Below are positions 22,576-34,493 of a DNA stretch of 64,000 nucleotides, piece after piece; within the stretch, counting starts at the first letter, position 1, and each line of letters starts with the position of its first letter. The DNA is from Phyto melanocephala (lineage: Eukaryota; Arthropoda; Insecta; Diptera; Rhinophoridae), in contig OW799233.1 of the NCBI GenBank assembly GCA_941918925.1, positions 106,571,833 to 106,635,832 on the forward strand. The letters are read 5' to 3'. The notes below the pieces were generated by a model. That model made no database searches. It saw only the letters and a program-made list of their open reading frames with translations, and was not told the DNA's origin. Position numbers and translations under genes: made by a program.

Positions 22576-25166
22576 AGACTGTGAGTTGTTATACTACAAT
22601 GGGAATATTATTTTCTTGCTGAGTTCGGTTAATTAAATTACAATATAATTTGTAATTTGTATGTAATAAAAAGCAAATAAATAAAATAATTGTATATCCA
22701 TAAATATTACCATATATTCTTGGTCCTTCTTTATAGGTAGATTAAGTTTTGTCCATGTGGCTGCAGAAAATATTCTTATGTCCAGCCATTATGCCAAATA
22801 TTAATGAAATATTTCATAACTTGCAGATATAGTTTAGCGTCGATAATTAGCTTAATTGTTCAGGTGAAAAAAATATATATAGAAGAAAAGTGTTAAATAT
22901 CTGTTTTAAATTTCATTAATTTATTTACCTCTATATGATGCAGTTTCTTAATAAATTTTATCAGCAGAAGAAAAACTACTGACCATAGCATTGAACCTTT
23001 TTAAAATATTGTATAACTTATTATATAGCTACTAGACAAATTTAATTTGAATTCGGCTACAAAGTTAGGGAGTTGTTGAAATGATTAAACTCTTCTTAGA
23101 AATTAATTCAATTGGCTTAGAAGACGAGAAGTTATAGAAGATATATAAAGCGAATATAATAGATTGGTATGATTTTACTGTTAAACTGAATTGAAAATAC
23201 TTTTTTTCCAATTAAGATTCTGTAAATAGGCCTCTTACAGCCACACTTAAATTAGAGCGTTGAGGTTTGTGTTTTTATTATAATAATAGAATCATGCGTG
23301 TAACGCTTTAATTACTCAAACAGAATTACCGTAAAATAAGAACATAAGAAAGATATACGATGAATTTAATGTATATTACGCAAGTGTTGATATTTTTTGC
23401 GAAGCTTTGGAATTTGTTTATGCAAGAGGAAAGACGAAAAGAAAAGGGTACAATGATTTGTTCTTATAATTCTCTAATAAGTTTGGAGCTATATAAAAAA
23501 AAAAGTTTCGTATGTCAAGTCTCACCGTAGGACCACAAATGCATTTTCAACCGAGAATTCAAACAAAGTTTTCCAACAAATATTCCTTATATAAGCAAGC
23601 ACTAATAAAATCGTCGATAGAAGCATAAAATACAATAATTTGATTATTTAATTTTTTTTTATTATGTAAAAATGATAATATGGTAACATCGTATGCAATA
23701 TAGTCTGTTAAACTAAGTGCATAAGAAAATGCGGTCTGAAAATAAGGTAGACTTTGTATTGCGACTGAATTCTGCGACGTATTTTAAATAGCAATTTGTA
23801 CTACAAAAATTAAGTTACGTTAAGTAACAGAATTCTCTGTGATCATTTATTCGGGTAGGACAGTTAGAGTTCGACACATTAAAACTTTTGCCAGTTTTTA
23901 AAGTTTTTATAGAGGTTTCACTTAAACAAATGATTACAGAAAACTTAATTTCAATATCCTAACACTTGTAAGAATTAAATGAGTGAATAAGGCCATCTAA
24001 AAGGCCTACTTATTGTTTCTTTTTTTAGTGCTGATGTTATTTAAATTCACTTTTGTATGTATGGAGAATGATAAAAAACAACAATAAAAAGAATCTTTGT
24101 TGATGTTGATTATATTATTATATATTTATATGGTTTTGTTGGTACTTATGTGTTTGTATGAATAAATAAAATAGTTATAAAAGTAGGTAGGTATGTATGT
24201 AGTTTTACACATACACTCAGCTTAAAAAAGTATTTATGCATGTAAATATATGCGTGCTACAGTGGGTGAATGTTATTTTATTATATTTTTTTTTATTTCT
24301 GTTAAACTAGGTACAATTAAATACGTCTATATAAATAAGTATAAAAAAAACAAGACCTAAACGTTTTTTTTAAGCTTAAACAAAAATAAAACAGCAATTT
24401 TGTTCCTTCGTTGTTGTTGTTGTTTTATATAAAAATTCAAATAAAATAATTCTTTAACTTTTTTTATACTTTTGTTGTTGTTGTTGTTGTTGTTATTTGT
24501 GCAAGCCTATTAAAAAAGTTTTTAACTTTATTTAGCTATTAAATACAGCCCAGGAAATATTAATAAGGTAAAAATTGTTTTTCGTATAACTCAGGTACTA
24601 CTATAGATGTGTAAATAAATCATAGTGAACTTGTTAATTCAGCTTAATTATGTCTATGTAATAAATCACAAATTAAGTTCTAAATTAAGAAAGGTAGTTA
24701 TAAGAGCAGATTTAAACATTTGAAATAAAATGAATTTATTCTATTTAATGGGGAAAATAAATGTATTGATGGTCACAAGCAGAAAGGCCTTAACTCGCAT
24801 TTTTTACAAAATTGAGTTTTTCAGTGATTCCAATAGATTGCACACAAATACACATCGGCAAAAATATTCAATGCAATGTATGAAAAATAACAGTTTTACA
24901 AGCATTTTTTTAAAATAAATAAATGACATTATGACAATACAGTTTTTATTCCGTTTTGACATTCTCCAGTAAAGTTTCAATTATTTGATTTAAAGTCTTT
25001 CTACCTACTTATGACCAACGATATATATAATTTAAATTTTTTGAAAAACTCTATGATTTAAAAAAATTTATTAAATTTGATTTCTGTAGCCTTTATTTGT
25101 ATTATATTTAAGTAAATTCTCCATTAACATATATAATATTTATTGATTTAAAAAATTTTTTTGACA
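22576..25166. other. AT-rich DNA without recognised genes
   Basis: Contains (GTT)n runs at about 24410-24425 and 24473-24497. A 62-codon frame at 24730-24918 shows no family features. Nothing else is supported. Confidence 0.5.
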
Positions 25167-25426
25167 TATCGATGCCTTACTTCCTCAACCTCGTATCTTA
25201 AAAAATAAAATTTTTCAGCAGAGACAAAAAAAACGGTTCATCTTTTTATACTTCGGTGTTTGGTTAAAAGTTTAAATGCAATTATTAAGGAATTGATTGT
25301 ATTTATGTATATTAGTAGTAATAATATACTAATTTTTTTTAGTTAAAGCATAAAACAATCGTTTGATATGAAAAAGTCAAAACTGTATTTTTTAAGATAC
25401 GAGGTTGAGGAAGTAAGGCATCGATA
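25167..25426. mobile_element. Short inverted-repeat element (MITE-like, perfect 41-bp arms)
   Basis: Arms 25167-25207 and 25386-25426 are perfect inverted copies; the core word is CTTACTTCCTCAACCTCG. The outermost six bases TATCGA are nearly self-complementary, so the target duplication cannot be separated from the arm. The 178-bp centre is A/T-rich with no coding frame. Perfect arms in an A/T-rich background indicate a young or gene-converted insertion. Superfamily unknown. Confidence 0.8.
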
Positions 25427-26324
25427 TTTTGTTTATGACTAAGAATTTTTAAATATAAATTTATAATTTAATACAAAAAACTTTTTGTATTTTTTTATTA
25501 TTAAAAGTGTTAAATTTTCTACTTTAAAATTTTACTTGCAAAAGCTTTTTATAAATTTTGCGTTAAAATTTAAAATTTTTTTACCTGTGGTACGAAGGGT
25601 ATTTATTGCTTTGTCTTTCCATTTGTAATTTCTAAAATCAATTTCCGACCCAAAAAGTATATATTTTCTGAAAGATTATGACTAGCCTATGACTTCTGGA
25701 ATCCTTCACGCTTACTCAGTTCTGTATGTGGTATCGATCTTTTGCAAATGTCCAGCATGAAATCCAGCACGATCGCTCCAGCATTTTGTGAGACATGAGC
25801 AAATACAAACGACTGCCTCTGTTTTATCCTATAGTTATACCACCATATTTTATCCCCAGGTTGATTTATAGAGACGTTTGTTATTAAATTTAGATACGAC
25901 ATGTCCTTAGAGATATTTCTACAAAATTTTTGATAAATAGGTTACTAACCGCAAAGTCAAAGGCAAAAACAAAATTTGAAAAAATATTTTTTTTTAAATA
26001 TATAAGATAATTGAAGCTCTTAATTAATTTCTAAACATGCTTAAAACACCAGAATACAAGCTGTAGACTTTAAAATGGTTGTCAAAAAAAAAAAAAAAAA
26101 CGGACAAATCGGTTTTAAACTAACTGAGATGTAAGCACAAAACTATAAATGCTTCAGTGTTTTTTTTCTAAAATTTTCAAACGAAAATCATTTTTTTCGG
26201 CTTTTGGACAACAGAGAGAAACTATATGGATATCAAAGTATAGGGATTGACTATTCTGCTACAACACAATAGAAAAGTTTAAAATCTAAAATGACCGCCA
26301 CTACTAAATGGTGTACAATTAATT

Positions 26325-27198
26325 TATAAAGGGTCCGCCAAATAACTTTTTTTTTTTTTGAAAATGCTATAAAAAAAACTACTGAATATTTTCTTAAATT
26401 TTTTTTTTTTGAAAGTACAATCCTTCTGGTTAATAATGGAAAATAATTTCATTCAAATGGCTGCCTGGGCTGGCCATTCAGTAGCCAATTTTTAAGCACA
26501 TTATCGATTGTGTACAGCTGTATTATCCTTTAAAGCGTCAATTGTCTTTGGCTTGTTGACGTAACACTTATCCTTGACGGCACCCCACAAATAATAGTCC
26601 AACGGTATCAAATCGCAGCTCCGAGGTGGTCAAACGACATCAGCTCTGCGTCTGATAATGCGATCTTCAAAAACAGGGCGCAAAACGTCGAGTGTAGCTT
26701 CGGCTGTGTGGCACGTAGCGCCGTCCTGTTGAAACCAAATGTTGGCAATATCCTCCTCTTCAATTTTTGTGAACAAAAATTCGTTCAACATGGCCCGATA
26801 ACGATCGCCGTTCACTACGGCCACTCCTTGCTTATTTTCGAAGAAAAATGGCCCAATTATGCCCCTGGACCAAAATCCGCACCAAACAGTGACTCGTTTT
26901 GGGTGTATCGGCTTTTCAATGTATGCGTGCGGGTTTCTGTGCCCCAAATGCGACAATTTTGATTGTTTACATACCCGCCAAGATCAAAATGAGCTTCATC
27001 TAAAAAGATGATTTTTTTTTTGGCAAAATCGGCCAGAGTAATGTTGCAATATTTCCCAGCGTTGTTCAAGTGTATACACAACCATATTCGGTCAGCGGAA
27101 GGATAAAACTAATTATCTGTCAAATCAGACATGAGCTAAGTGTTACCATTCACGAAATAAGCACTAGTTAAAAAACGTTAGATGGCGGACCCTTTATA
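26325..27198 (-). mobile_element. Tc1/mariner-superfamily transposon, internally deleted
   Basis: Inverted ends TATAAAGGGTCCGCCA (26325-26340) and its exact complement (27183-27198), each bordered by TA-containing sequence, as expected for TA-targeted insertion. The element is about 0.87 kb; autonomous members are about 1.3 kb. The part coding the N-terminal DNA-binding domain is missing: only about 100 bp separate the catalytic domain's first Asp region from the right end. It lies in Family C and is younger than it. Confidence 0.88.
26500..27081 (-). pseudogene. Tc1/mariner transposase catalytic-domain remnant
   Basis: Frame one (27081-26940): KKIIFLDEAHFDLGGYVNNQ, holding the first catalytic Asp. 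Frame two (about 26940-26633): NPHAYIEKPIHPKRVTVWCG, GIIGPFFFENKQG, NGDRYRAMLNEFLF and IWFQQDGATCHTAEATLDVL with the second Asp. After ADVV a TGA replaces the usual Trp; the same frame goes on PPRSCDLIPLDYYLWG with the third Asp, about 36 residues after the second. Thus one frameshift near 26940, one nonsense change at 26630, and an N-terminal deletion. The enzyme would cut and join at TA sites; this copy cannot. The exact DDxD subfamily needs a tree. Confidence 0.88.
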
Positions 27199-27525
27199 TG
27201 AGTCAAAGCTAGTAATTAAAAATATACCCACTTAAACGCTCTCAATATTGTTATTAAATGAAATGAACTTTGTGAGTAAAATCAGTAAACATTAAAAAAG
27301 TTAAAATCCAAGATGGAGTCTAAAACAAAATGGTGGAAATTTTTTTAACTCAATTAAAATCAATATCAAATGAAGGTACTAGTACAATACATGTAAAAAT
27401 TCAAAATCAAATATGGCATCAGAAATAATAAAGAAAATGACGATAAAATGAAATCCAAAATATATATACGATGTGGGCATGATGTACATGATGGTAAAGG
27501 ATATTATCAGATTCGGCACAGACAA

Positions 27526-28054
27526 AATTAAACACTGTTAATAGTTATTTCGCTTTGGTTCTGGAAAAATGTTTCCAAGGTAGTACAAACAAAAAAGCAA
27601 AATTGCTCAAAGGTTTTTATTCCAAGATTGCTGTTGGCGTAAAATATTATGTGTTCTTCTATCTGTTATGTTTGTGCATGCTCTTATTTTTTATTTTTCA
27701 GTATTATTCTAGGCATATTCCCAAGGTAAAATCGTTGCAAAAGATAAACGGGATTAATATTGTAAAAGTTAATTAATTTATTCCTGGATAAGAAATGGGA
27801 TTTTTCTTTCGATAAGAAACAATTTATAAAGGTGTATTTTTTATATAATTTATTTATTTTATATAATTTCTATTTGTTAAACATTATTGTTTAAAATTTA
27901 AATAAAAATTAAATTTTTATTTAGACTGGAGTGTAGATAAAATTACTCTTTGATTGTTTATTTTGTGTAGGATGTATATACATATAAATTATTTAACTCC
28001 CTGGTTATTAAGTTAATTGAATAAAAAGTCCGACACATAAAAATTAAATATTGC
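27526..28054. other. AT-rich spacer
   Basis: A 73-codon frame at 27555-27776 has one hydrophobic stretch (YYVFFYLLCLCMLLFFIFQY) but no family features and A/T-driven composition. I do not support it as a gene. Confidence 0.4.
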
Positions 28055-28200
28055 AATAGACACAGCTCACGGTGCAAACAATCATCCATTGTTGGTCAAC
28101 TAATATTCTCAACCAGTATTATGTTGAATCACCGATCAGAGAATGCTGATGATAAGATCGTAACTGGTTTCTAATATGGGCTAATCCGAAAATTTTTAAA
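28055..28200 (+). repeat. Family D repeat, decayed copy
   Basis: Shares GACACAGCTCACGGTGCAAA, AATCATCCATTGTTGGTCA and ACCGATCAGAGAATGCTGATG with 1755-2125. The hammerhead-like core keeps CTGATGA but the GAAA is changed (CTAATAT). No inverted arms are evident. Confidence 0.6.
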
Positions 28201-29900
28201 CCAAAGACAGAAATTTAAAGTTGCCCAAAATCCAAATGTTTGTTAATGGAATAATAGGATACATATTCAAGCTCAGATTAGCTCAGAGGCTAACCTAAAC
28301 GTACCTCTTGCTTTCATTTATTTTTGTAAAAAAAGGGTATTTTTAATGGTCAAAAAATTGGGCAAAACAGTCTTTTCAGTATTTAGCGTTTAGCAAAACT
28401 TTAATCTGCTTAATTTTCTTTTATTTGCGATACAAATCATATTTGTAAGTTATCTAATATAAATTAACAATTTGAACTAAAAATGGGTACACTGTGTGTA
28501 ACGTCCGTAACGGAAAATAGGGTTTTTTAAGTTTAACAGAATAAATTTTAATAATTTTGTTTTCCAAACTAGCTTTATAAACAGAGTTTTTTATGCACTT
28601 TAATTTGATGAAAAAAAGAAATACCTTTATGGCACTTTTTTTTTTAAATATAAATGACAAAGTGTGTAACGTCCGTAACGGCATGAAAATACCCAAAAAT
28701 TTTATTTTAATATTCTGAGGTAGAAGTAAGTGCTTATAATGGATTTTCACCTACTGTATCTGAATCTGGGCTTAAAATTGCTCTAGGTTGCCGAGAACCC
28801 GAAAAACTTCACCTCAAAGTAACAAAAAGTGTGTTTAAATAACAAGCTATCCCCCAATCTGCAACTTAAATTGAGATGAATTTTAAATTCTTCTGAAACC
28901 TAAAATAATTCCTAAAAATCAATAATTAGTAATTAATAGCCATGTTGTAAACCGCAACCCCGATGTCCCCCTTCAAATATTTGGCGGTACGCCCATGCAT
29001 GCAATGTTTAAGTACTGAATTTTCCGTAAGAAATTAGGAATTTTTTTGCTACTTTGCATGGAAAAGGAGCGGTGGACGGTGTTGGCGCTATTGTTAAGCG
29101 AAAAGTTTGGCAACTAGTAAAAGCCCAAAATCTCATTTTAAAAAACGCTCGAGATTTTCACAAATTAGCAAAAAAAATATAAATGGCGTTTTCCTAATTT
29201 ACGTTGGTAAAAATTATGTCCAAACTATATCTAACGAAATATCAAAAACATGGATAAATGGAAAAAATATCCCAACTCTTAAATCATATTATTATTATTG
29301 TTCGGGATTTTCCAATGACAATACTATAAAAGTAGCTCGAACAGCTGGGTCTATTAAGTATAAGATACAATGTTAAACAGTTAAATAAACAAAGAAATAA
29401 ATGAATATAAGCTAATATAACAGTAATGAAAAAATTAATAATTACAAGGTTAAAAAGATTTTTAACCTTGTTACGAACGTTACGTCCGTAACGTAACGTC
29501 CGTAACAGACAAAAATTAAGATTTTTATTTAACGGGACTACTTAGACTTCTTTTCTAAGCAGGATTGATATCGTCATATATTCCAATTGATTTTTTGTAT
29601 ATGGAATTTTTTTGTTTATTATGCAAAATTAGCTAAAAAATTTGCAAATGCACATAAGCCTCAAAATCGACTTCCATATTTTGTAACGTCCGTAACGGAA
29701 CTTTAAGCTGGCATAACTTTTTTTCAAAAATAGTTAACCTTTAAGTTTTAAACAAGTTTTAAAGTACTCCCAAAGAAATGCATTTTGCAAAAAATTTCAT
29801 GAAAATATTCAAACGTGAACGCCAGCCGTGTCAATCTTAACAAGCAAATTTGCATGCGAATGTAACGTCCGTAACGCAGGATTAGCCCATATGCCAAAAA
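28201..29900. repeat. Region with six GTAACGTCCGTAACG-type motifs
   Basis: Copies of the motif lie at 28498-28513, 28666-28681, 29479-29493, 29493-29507 (tandem with the previous), 29683-29698 and 29862-29876, all in the same orientation. Nearly all read GTAACGTCCGTAACGG with one or two changes. The motif is an imperfect inverted repeat (GTTACGGACGTTAC on the other strand) and far richer in CpG than its A/T-rich surroundings. A decayed coding remnant (29060-29376) lies between copies two and three. The arrangement resembles transposase- or repressor-binding sites on either side of a gene, but no such element is known to me and no clear ends were found. Confidence 0.55.
29060..29376 (+). pseudogene. 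Decayed coding remnant, unidentified family (HGK-x-x-DGVG motif)
   Basis: From about 29055 one frame reads LHGKGAVDGVGAIVKRKVWQ, then LVKAQNLILKNARDFHKLAKK to a stop near 29180. A second frame (to the stop at 29374-29376) reads GVFLIYVGKNYVQTISNEIS, KTWINGKNIPTLKSYYYYCS and NTIKVARTAGS. The two join by one frameshift near 29180. The HGK-x-x-DG-x-G-x-x-K pattern recalls uncharacterised proteins that recur in insect genomes, probably transposon-derived; I cannot name the family. The Met at 29107 is in a third reading of this region's start and is not reliable. Likely a pseudogene of a mobile element. Confidence 0.5.
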
Positions 29901-30613
29901 ATATTTTCTCAAATTATTTTCTTTATTATTACAATTAAATTTATTAGTTAAAATAAAAAAATTAATTGAACTTGAGCCTGAATAAAAAATATTAGTTTTT
30001 ATTTTATATATTCATATATTTATATTTGTTGCCTTTATGCACTTTGTCATGATTTTCTTCAATATATATAATTTTTTTGAATAAAGTTATATTCAAAATT
30101 ATTGATTTGATAGAAAACATCTACAAACTATTGCTTTGTTATAGCAATTTGACGTTGTTTATATACTTGTATATATATGCCTTGTTAATATTCAAATTAA
30201 TAAAATAGCGTTCTTTTGTTTTTGTTTTTATTTTTTTTAACTTTTGTAATAAACGAAATAACTAAAAAGTGTAACCAGTAACTATTACCTATAAGTTGTT
30301 TTAATTTAGAGATGGAACCGTAAAAAACGTTTTAATTGCCACATGATCGCAAGATAAAAATATTACTAATACAGGCTCTTTTTCTTTGTTTGCTTACACA
30401 GATGTACGCTCATATAAATATAATGAAAAAGCAACTTGATAGAAAAATCCATGGTCAGGTCATACTTGCGGAAAAAAAATTATCGAAATTATTAATTTTA
30501 AATTTTTACTATAAAAACTTATTGTGTTACATTTTTTTAGGGATTACATTTTAGTATAACCTGTTAGAAATTGTAAAATTAACGTAACTGACGAAAAAGA
30601 AATGTTTATAAAG
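29901..30613. other. AT-rich spacer
   Basis: No gene recognised. The 72-codon frame 30336-30554 has no motif and is rich in A/T-driven residues. Confidence 0.45.
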
Positions 30614-31392
30614 AACTAGCTAATACCCGGTGTGCTTCGCTACCCCGAATTTCAGTATTTAATTCATTTGGCAGGTACCACGCCCACTATAATTAATGCA
30701 CCTATTTCTTGCCTAAATGTTCATTTGGGTGTCAAAGTTGCTTTTGCAAAATTTTAGTACTCTAATCGATATCGCTTTCCAAATATACGAATTTTAGTAT
30801 TTAATTCATATGGTAGGTTCCACGCCCATTTCTGTTAATGCACTAATTTTTTCCATAAATGTTTATTTGAATACCAAATTTGCTTTTGCAAAATTGTACT
30901 ACTCTAATCGATATCGTTTTCCAAATATACGAATTTTAGTATTTAATGCATATGGTAGTTGCCACGCCCACTATTGATAACGCACCCATTTCTTGCCTAA
31001 ATGTTCATTTGGGTGTCAAAGTTGCTCTTGCAACATTTTACTACTCTAAACGATATCGTTTTCCAAATATACGAATTTTAGTATTCAATTCATGTAGCCA
31101 TGCCCACTATTGAAAGTCCGCCCATTTTTTACCCAAATGTCAAAGTTTACCGTACTTAATTTGAAGACTCTAGCTGCATTAACTTTCGCGATATATAATA
31201 TTTAATACTTATTCTTTAATAGGGCGTGGCACCCCGCCCACTTACAATTTCAAACCAATGTATAGCCTATAGTTATTTCCAGACATACAGAAAGATTCTG
31301 TGAAAATTTCAAGGAAGTCGGTCAAGCCGTTTAACCGTCTATAAAGCACAAACAAACATACAAACACACATTGATTTTTATATATATAGATT
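30614..31392 (+). repeat. Family E repeat with 143-bp tandem units
   Basis: Begins ACTAGCTAATACCCGGTGTG, followed by CTTCGCTACCCCG, and ends TTTTTATATATATAGATT. The interior has about three and a third units of 142-144 bp starting at 30645, 30787, 30931 and 31073, each opening with CGAATTTTAGTATTTAATTC-like text and containing CCACGCCCA, AATGTTCATTTGGGTGTCAA and CTCTAATCGATATCG. Non-coding. The termini match those of 36352-39086, but the internal units differ. Confidence 0.75.
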
Positions 31393-32397
31393 AATTTACA
31401 TTTAAATTTTTAAAACAAAACTCTGAAGAAATTGTAAAATAATTATTTAAAACACCTCCTGTAAAATTTAGTTTTTGTCGCGGACGTTATTTTAGCTTAA
31501 AATATTACCGAAAAAATTTAATTTTGTATAGTTATTGTAGCCTAGATATAATTCAACATAACCAGTATCGTTCCTTTTGTTATTGTTTTGAAAATATAAT
31601 CTTTAATTAAAACACTTATTATATCAACTTTTAAATATTTCTTCTCATATTAAGTAGAGAAGTTTAATATAAAGTTTCCCATACTTGGGAGCATTTTTAT
31701 GTTTTCTTGTATCAAAAAAATATTAACAACAAAAATAAATGTATAATAAAAATAAAACATATAAAGTTAAATTACTACCATAAAAAGCTTTTACAATACA
31801 ATCCTTTTTCCCACTACAACAACAATAGCAAAAATTAAAAGAGAAACAGGTATAAAAACAAATACACAAATAACATATAAAAACAACTATTAGTCCAAAG
31901 TTTACTAACAAAATTAATTATGCGCATTAAACCAAGTAAAAACACTTTAAGCCTACCCAACTTCTACAGTACACATACACTCATACATATGTTTATAGAA
32001 TAACATTAGCACATGTATTTTTCATATGAGCATACAAAGCCTTAAGGCAGATTCACATTAGGCAAATACTTGACAAAACAAAAATAACCACTAACATTAA
32101 TTAAATTTTCTTTAAATAAAGAAATGTTTATTCAATTACATTTTTTATTAATTTTAACTAATTGCAATATCAATTCATTGTAATAACCTGGCCAAATATT
32201 TATCAAGTAATATTGGAGATACAAGTGAACTATTTTTTTTACTTTTTTAATTTTCCTTAAAATCATGACCCTCGCTTACAAATATATTTGTAAGTATATA
32301 TAGTTTAAAAAAAGCAAATAGCTAGTTACTAAGCTACATTTTAAAAGTTGAATTAAAACTTTTTTTATACTTTTTCGTCACTGAAAATTATTATAAT
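31393..32397. other. AT-rich spacer
   Basis: No supported gene or repeat. AAGGCAGATTCACATTAGGC near 32045 looks like a transposon tip, but I found no partner. Confidence 0.4.
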
Positions 32398-32660
32398 AAA
32401 TATATCTTTATATTGAATTTTTATTTATCGAACTTTTTCGGTTTAAACTGATATATTTAAATTTTAATTAAGGACTGAGTTTATATTATCGTTCTCATTG
32501 TAACAAAGAATTTTTAATTGTTACAAATGAAAGAATAATCTGAAAAATTATATCTTTTACCTACACTAGCCAAGTGGAATGCAATTTTGAAACCAGCTAC
32601 GATTTCATCATCAGCACTCTTTGATCGGTGGTTACATGTTTGATGTAAATATCATATATT
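32398..32660 (-). repeat. Family D repeat, inverted partial copy
   Basis: Reverse complement of about 2060-2286 plus the extension seen at 1625-1666: AAACATGTAACCACCGATCA, AGAGTGCTGATGATGAAATC, GTAGCTGGTTTC, then arm-like text and TCGAAAAAGTTCGATAAAT-like sequence. Identity is roughly 80% by eye. The hammerhead-like core keeps CTGATGA and stem II, but GAAA has become AAAA. There is no second arm. Confidence 0.65.
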
Positions 32661-33479
32661 TATTTTTTATTTTCAAAGCTTATTAAAACCATAAAACTAT
32701 TTTATTGTTTAAAAAAATCATATAAATAAGTATTGACTAAGGTCATTACCTTCAAGCGAGCAATCACTCATAAATACGTAATATATGAAATTATGTTAGC
32801 TCATTACATAATTTAAAAAAAAAATTTAGCAATATTGTGACTATATTCGGTGTGCCATACCATAAAATCCTATGAAATAAAATAAATATTTATTAAGAAT
32901 AACGGTTATGCTTTTTTTGGTAAATGTTTCCGTAATGTGAACATAGTTCTAGCAATACACATACTTATAACTTTTCACTTTCAAAAAAAACATACATACA
33001 TACATGTACTTACTGCTTATTGTATAGAAAAATATTTATTTCACTTTACAATTTTTACCTGTATGTGTGTAAATTTTCGTTCATTAGTTTTTGAACTCTC
33101 TAGTGTTCAATTAATTTTTTTTCTTGTTATTAGGGTAGAGTGGTACTATGGATTTAAGATTGGTGAGAAAACAACAGAAAGTCTAAAAATAAAAAAAGGA
33201 GAGAAATATTTTAAGTTTTTTTTTATAGTTTGCTGGCAAAATATGTGCTTGTACACTTGTACACCAATAATTTATTGTACGGAATAGCTGAACCAAAATT
33301 AATTTGTAATTTGTGAATGTTTTTTAGGTATAGGCTTTTTTTTATTATTCTCAAATTTTATGTCATAAGGACTTGAAAAGTTGTTAATAAAAAAAAGTTA
33401 AATAGAGTCTCACACTAACTACTGCCATATGCAAAACAATTACTTAATGAAAATTTTGAATTAGACTTTTTATTATTTT
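32661..33479. other. AT-rich spacer
   Basis: A 116-codon frame (32937-33287) runs through A/T-rich text with no recognisable domain; not supported as a gene. Confidence 0.45.
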
Positions 33480-34199
33480 TATACCCTTCACACAGTGAAA
33501 AAGGGTATATATAGCTTTGTCATTCCGTGTGAAATTTCTACAATTTTCATAAAGTATATATTTTCGGAAAGCTTATGAATAGGGGAGTCGATTGAGCTCT
33601 GTCAGTCTATCAGTCTGTCCGTCTGTCCGTCTGACCGTCTGTCCGTGTGTATGTTGAAATCAACTTTTTGAAGCCCCCCGATATCGCATGGACCCGGGTG
33701 AGGTATTAAAATATCAGAAATATTTGGGAGTAGATCGGTACCCAAGACCACCTCAATTTTTTTTTTCACAAAAACAACATTACAACAACAACATACATAC
33801 ATACAAACGTGTATACTGGTAAGAGAAAACGTGGCATCGAATCCCAGCTGAGCCAAAAAAATTTTTATTTTTTATTTTTTTTTATTTATTATTTAATATA
33901 TTATTAATATTTTTTTTTTATTTTTTTTTAATTTTTTTTTATTTTTTTTTGTTTTATATTTATTATATATAAAATAATAATTTTTTTTTTAAATTTTTTT
34001 TAACATTTTTTTTTTATTTTATTATTTTTTTTTTTTAAATACATACGTGAATTTATAATTTTACAATGGGATGTTTTTATATGTATGTACGTATTTCATA
34101 TGGGATGAATGGTGATACAAACTACTGTTTTTGAATGACTACACGTTGTGAAGGGTAAATAAGATTCGGCACGGCCGAATATAGCGCTCTTACTTGTTT
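33480..34199 (+). repeat. Family A repeat, nearly complete copy
   Basis: Starts TATACCCTTCACACAGTG and ends GTGAAGGGTAAATAAG, TTCGGCACGGCCGAA, CTCTTACTTGTTTG. It holds the CCGTCTGTCCGTCTGACCG tract, the tRNA-like segment (33810-33853) and a poly-A/T stretch (33855-34040). It shares with the other copies a minus-strand frame beginning MAQLGFDATFSLTSIHVCMY; that frame ends at different places in each copy, which argues against selection. Confidence 0.88.
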
Positions 34200-34493
34200 G
34201 ATATGGAATTTATTTGGCTGCTAGGGCCAACATTAAAATTTGTATTCATTGTAAAGCTGATATCTCCAATACTAAATTTTGTATAGAGTATATTAGTTTT
34301 TTTAAATTACCTTATATGGAATACGGGGTTAATTATAAAAATCATAAAAATTATACAAAATATTAATATAAGAGTAAATTTATCACAATTGGTTTTCATC
34401 TACAATGAAACAAATAATCGGTGAAAAATGTATCTTAGCTGCTATATAATAAACACACGAAAATAAAAAATAAGGTTATGGTAATCATAATAC

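Larger units (their letters stand above)
25590..27525 (+). repeat. Family C repeat carrying a mariner insertion
   Basis: Starts with a decayed Family A/B-like head (ACGAAGGGTATTTATTG, TTTCCGACCC, AAAGTATATATTTTCTG) and ends TGATGGTAAAGGATATT, then CAGATTCGGCACAG (about 27490-27525). Between are serial blocks of the form AAATCNAANATGGCG (about 26070, 26285, 27308, 27408). The Tc1/mariner copy 26325-27198 sits between two such blocks. The same features occur at 42420-42830, and inverted at 2515-3000. No protein is encoded by the repeat itself. Confidence 0.6.

Noticed and set aside
32937..33287. 116-codon open frame
   Set aside because: A/T-driven composition, no motif, no coding-like context despite its length.
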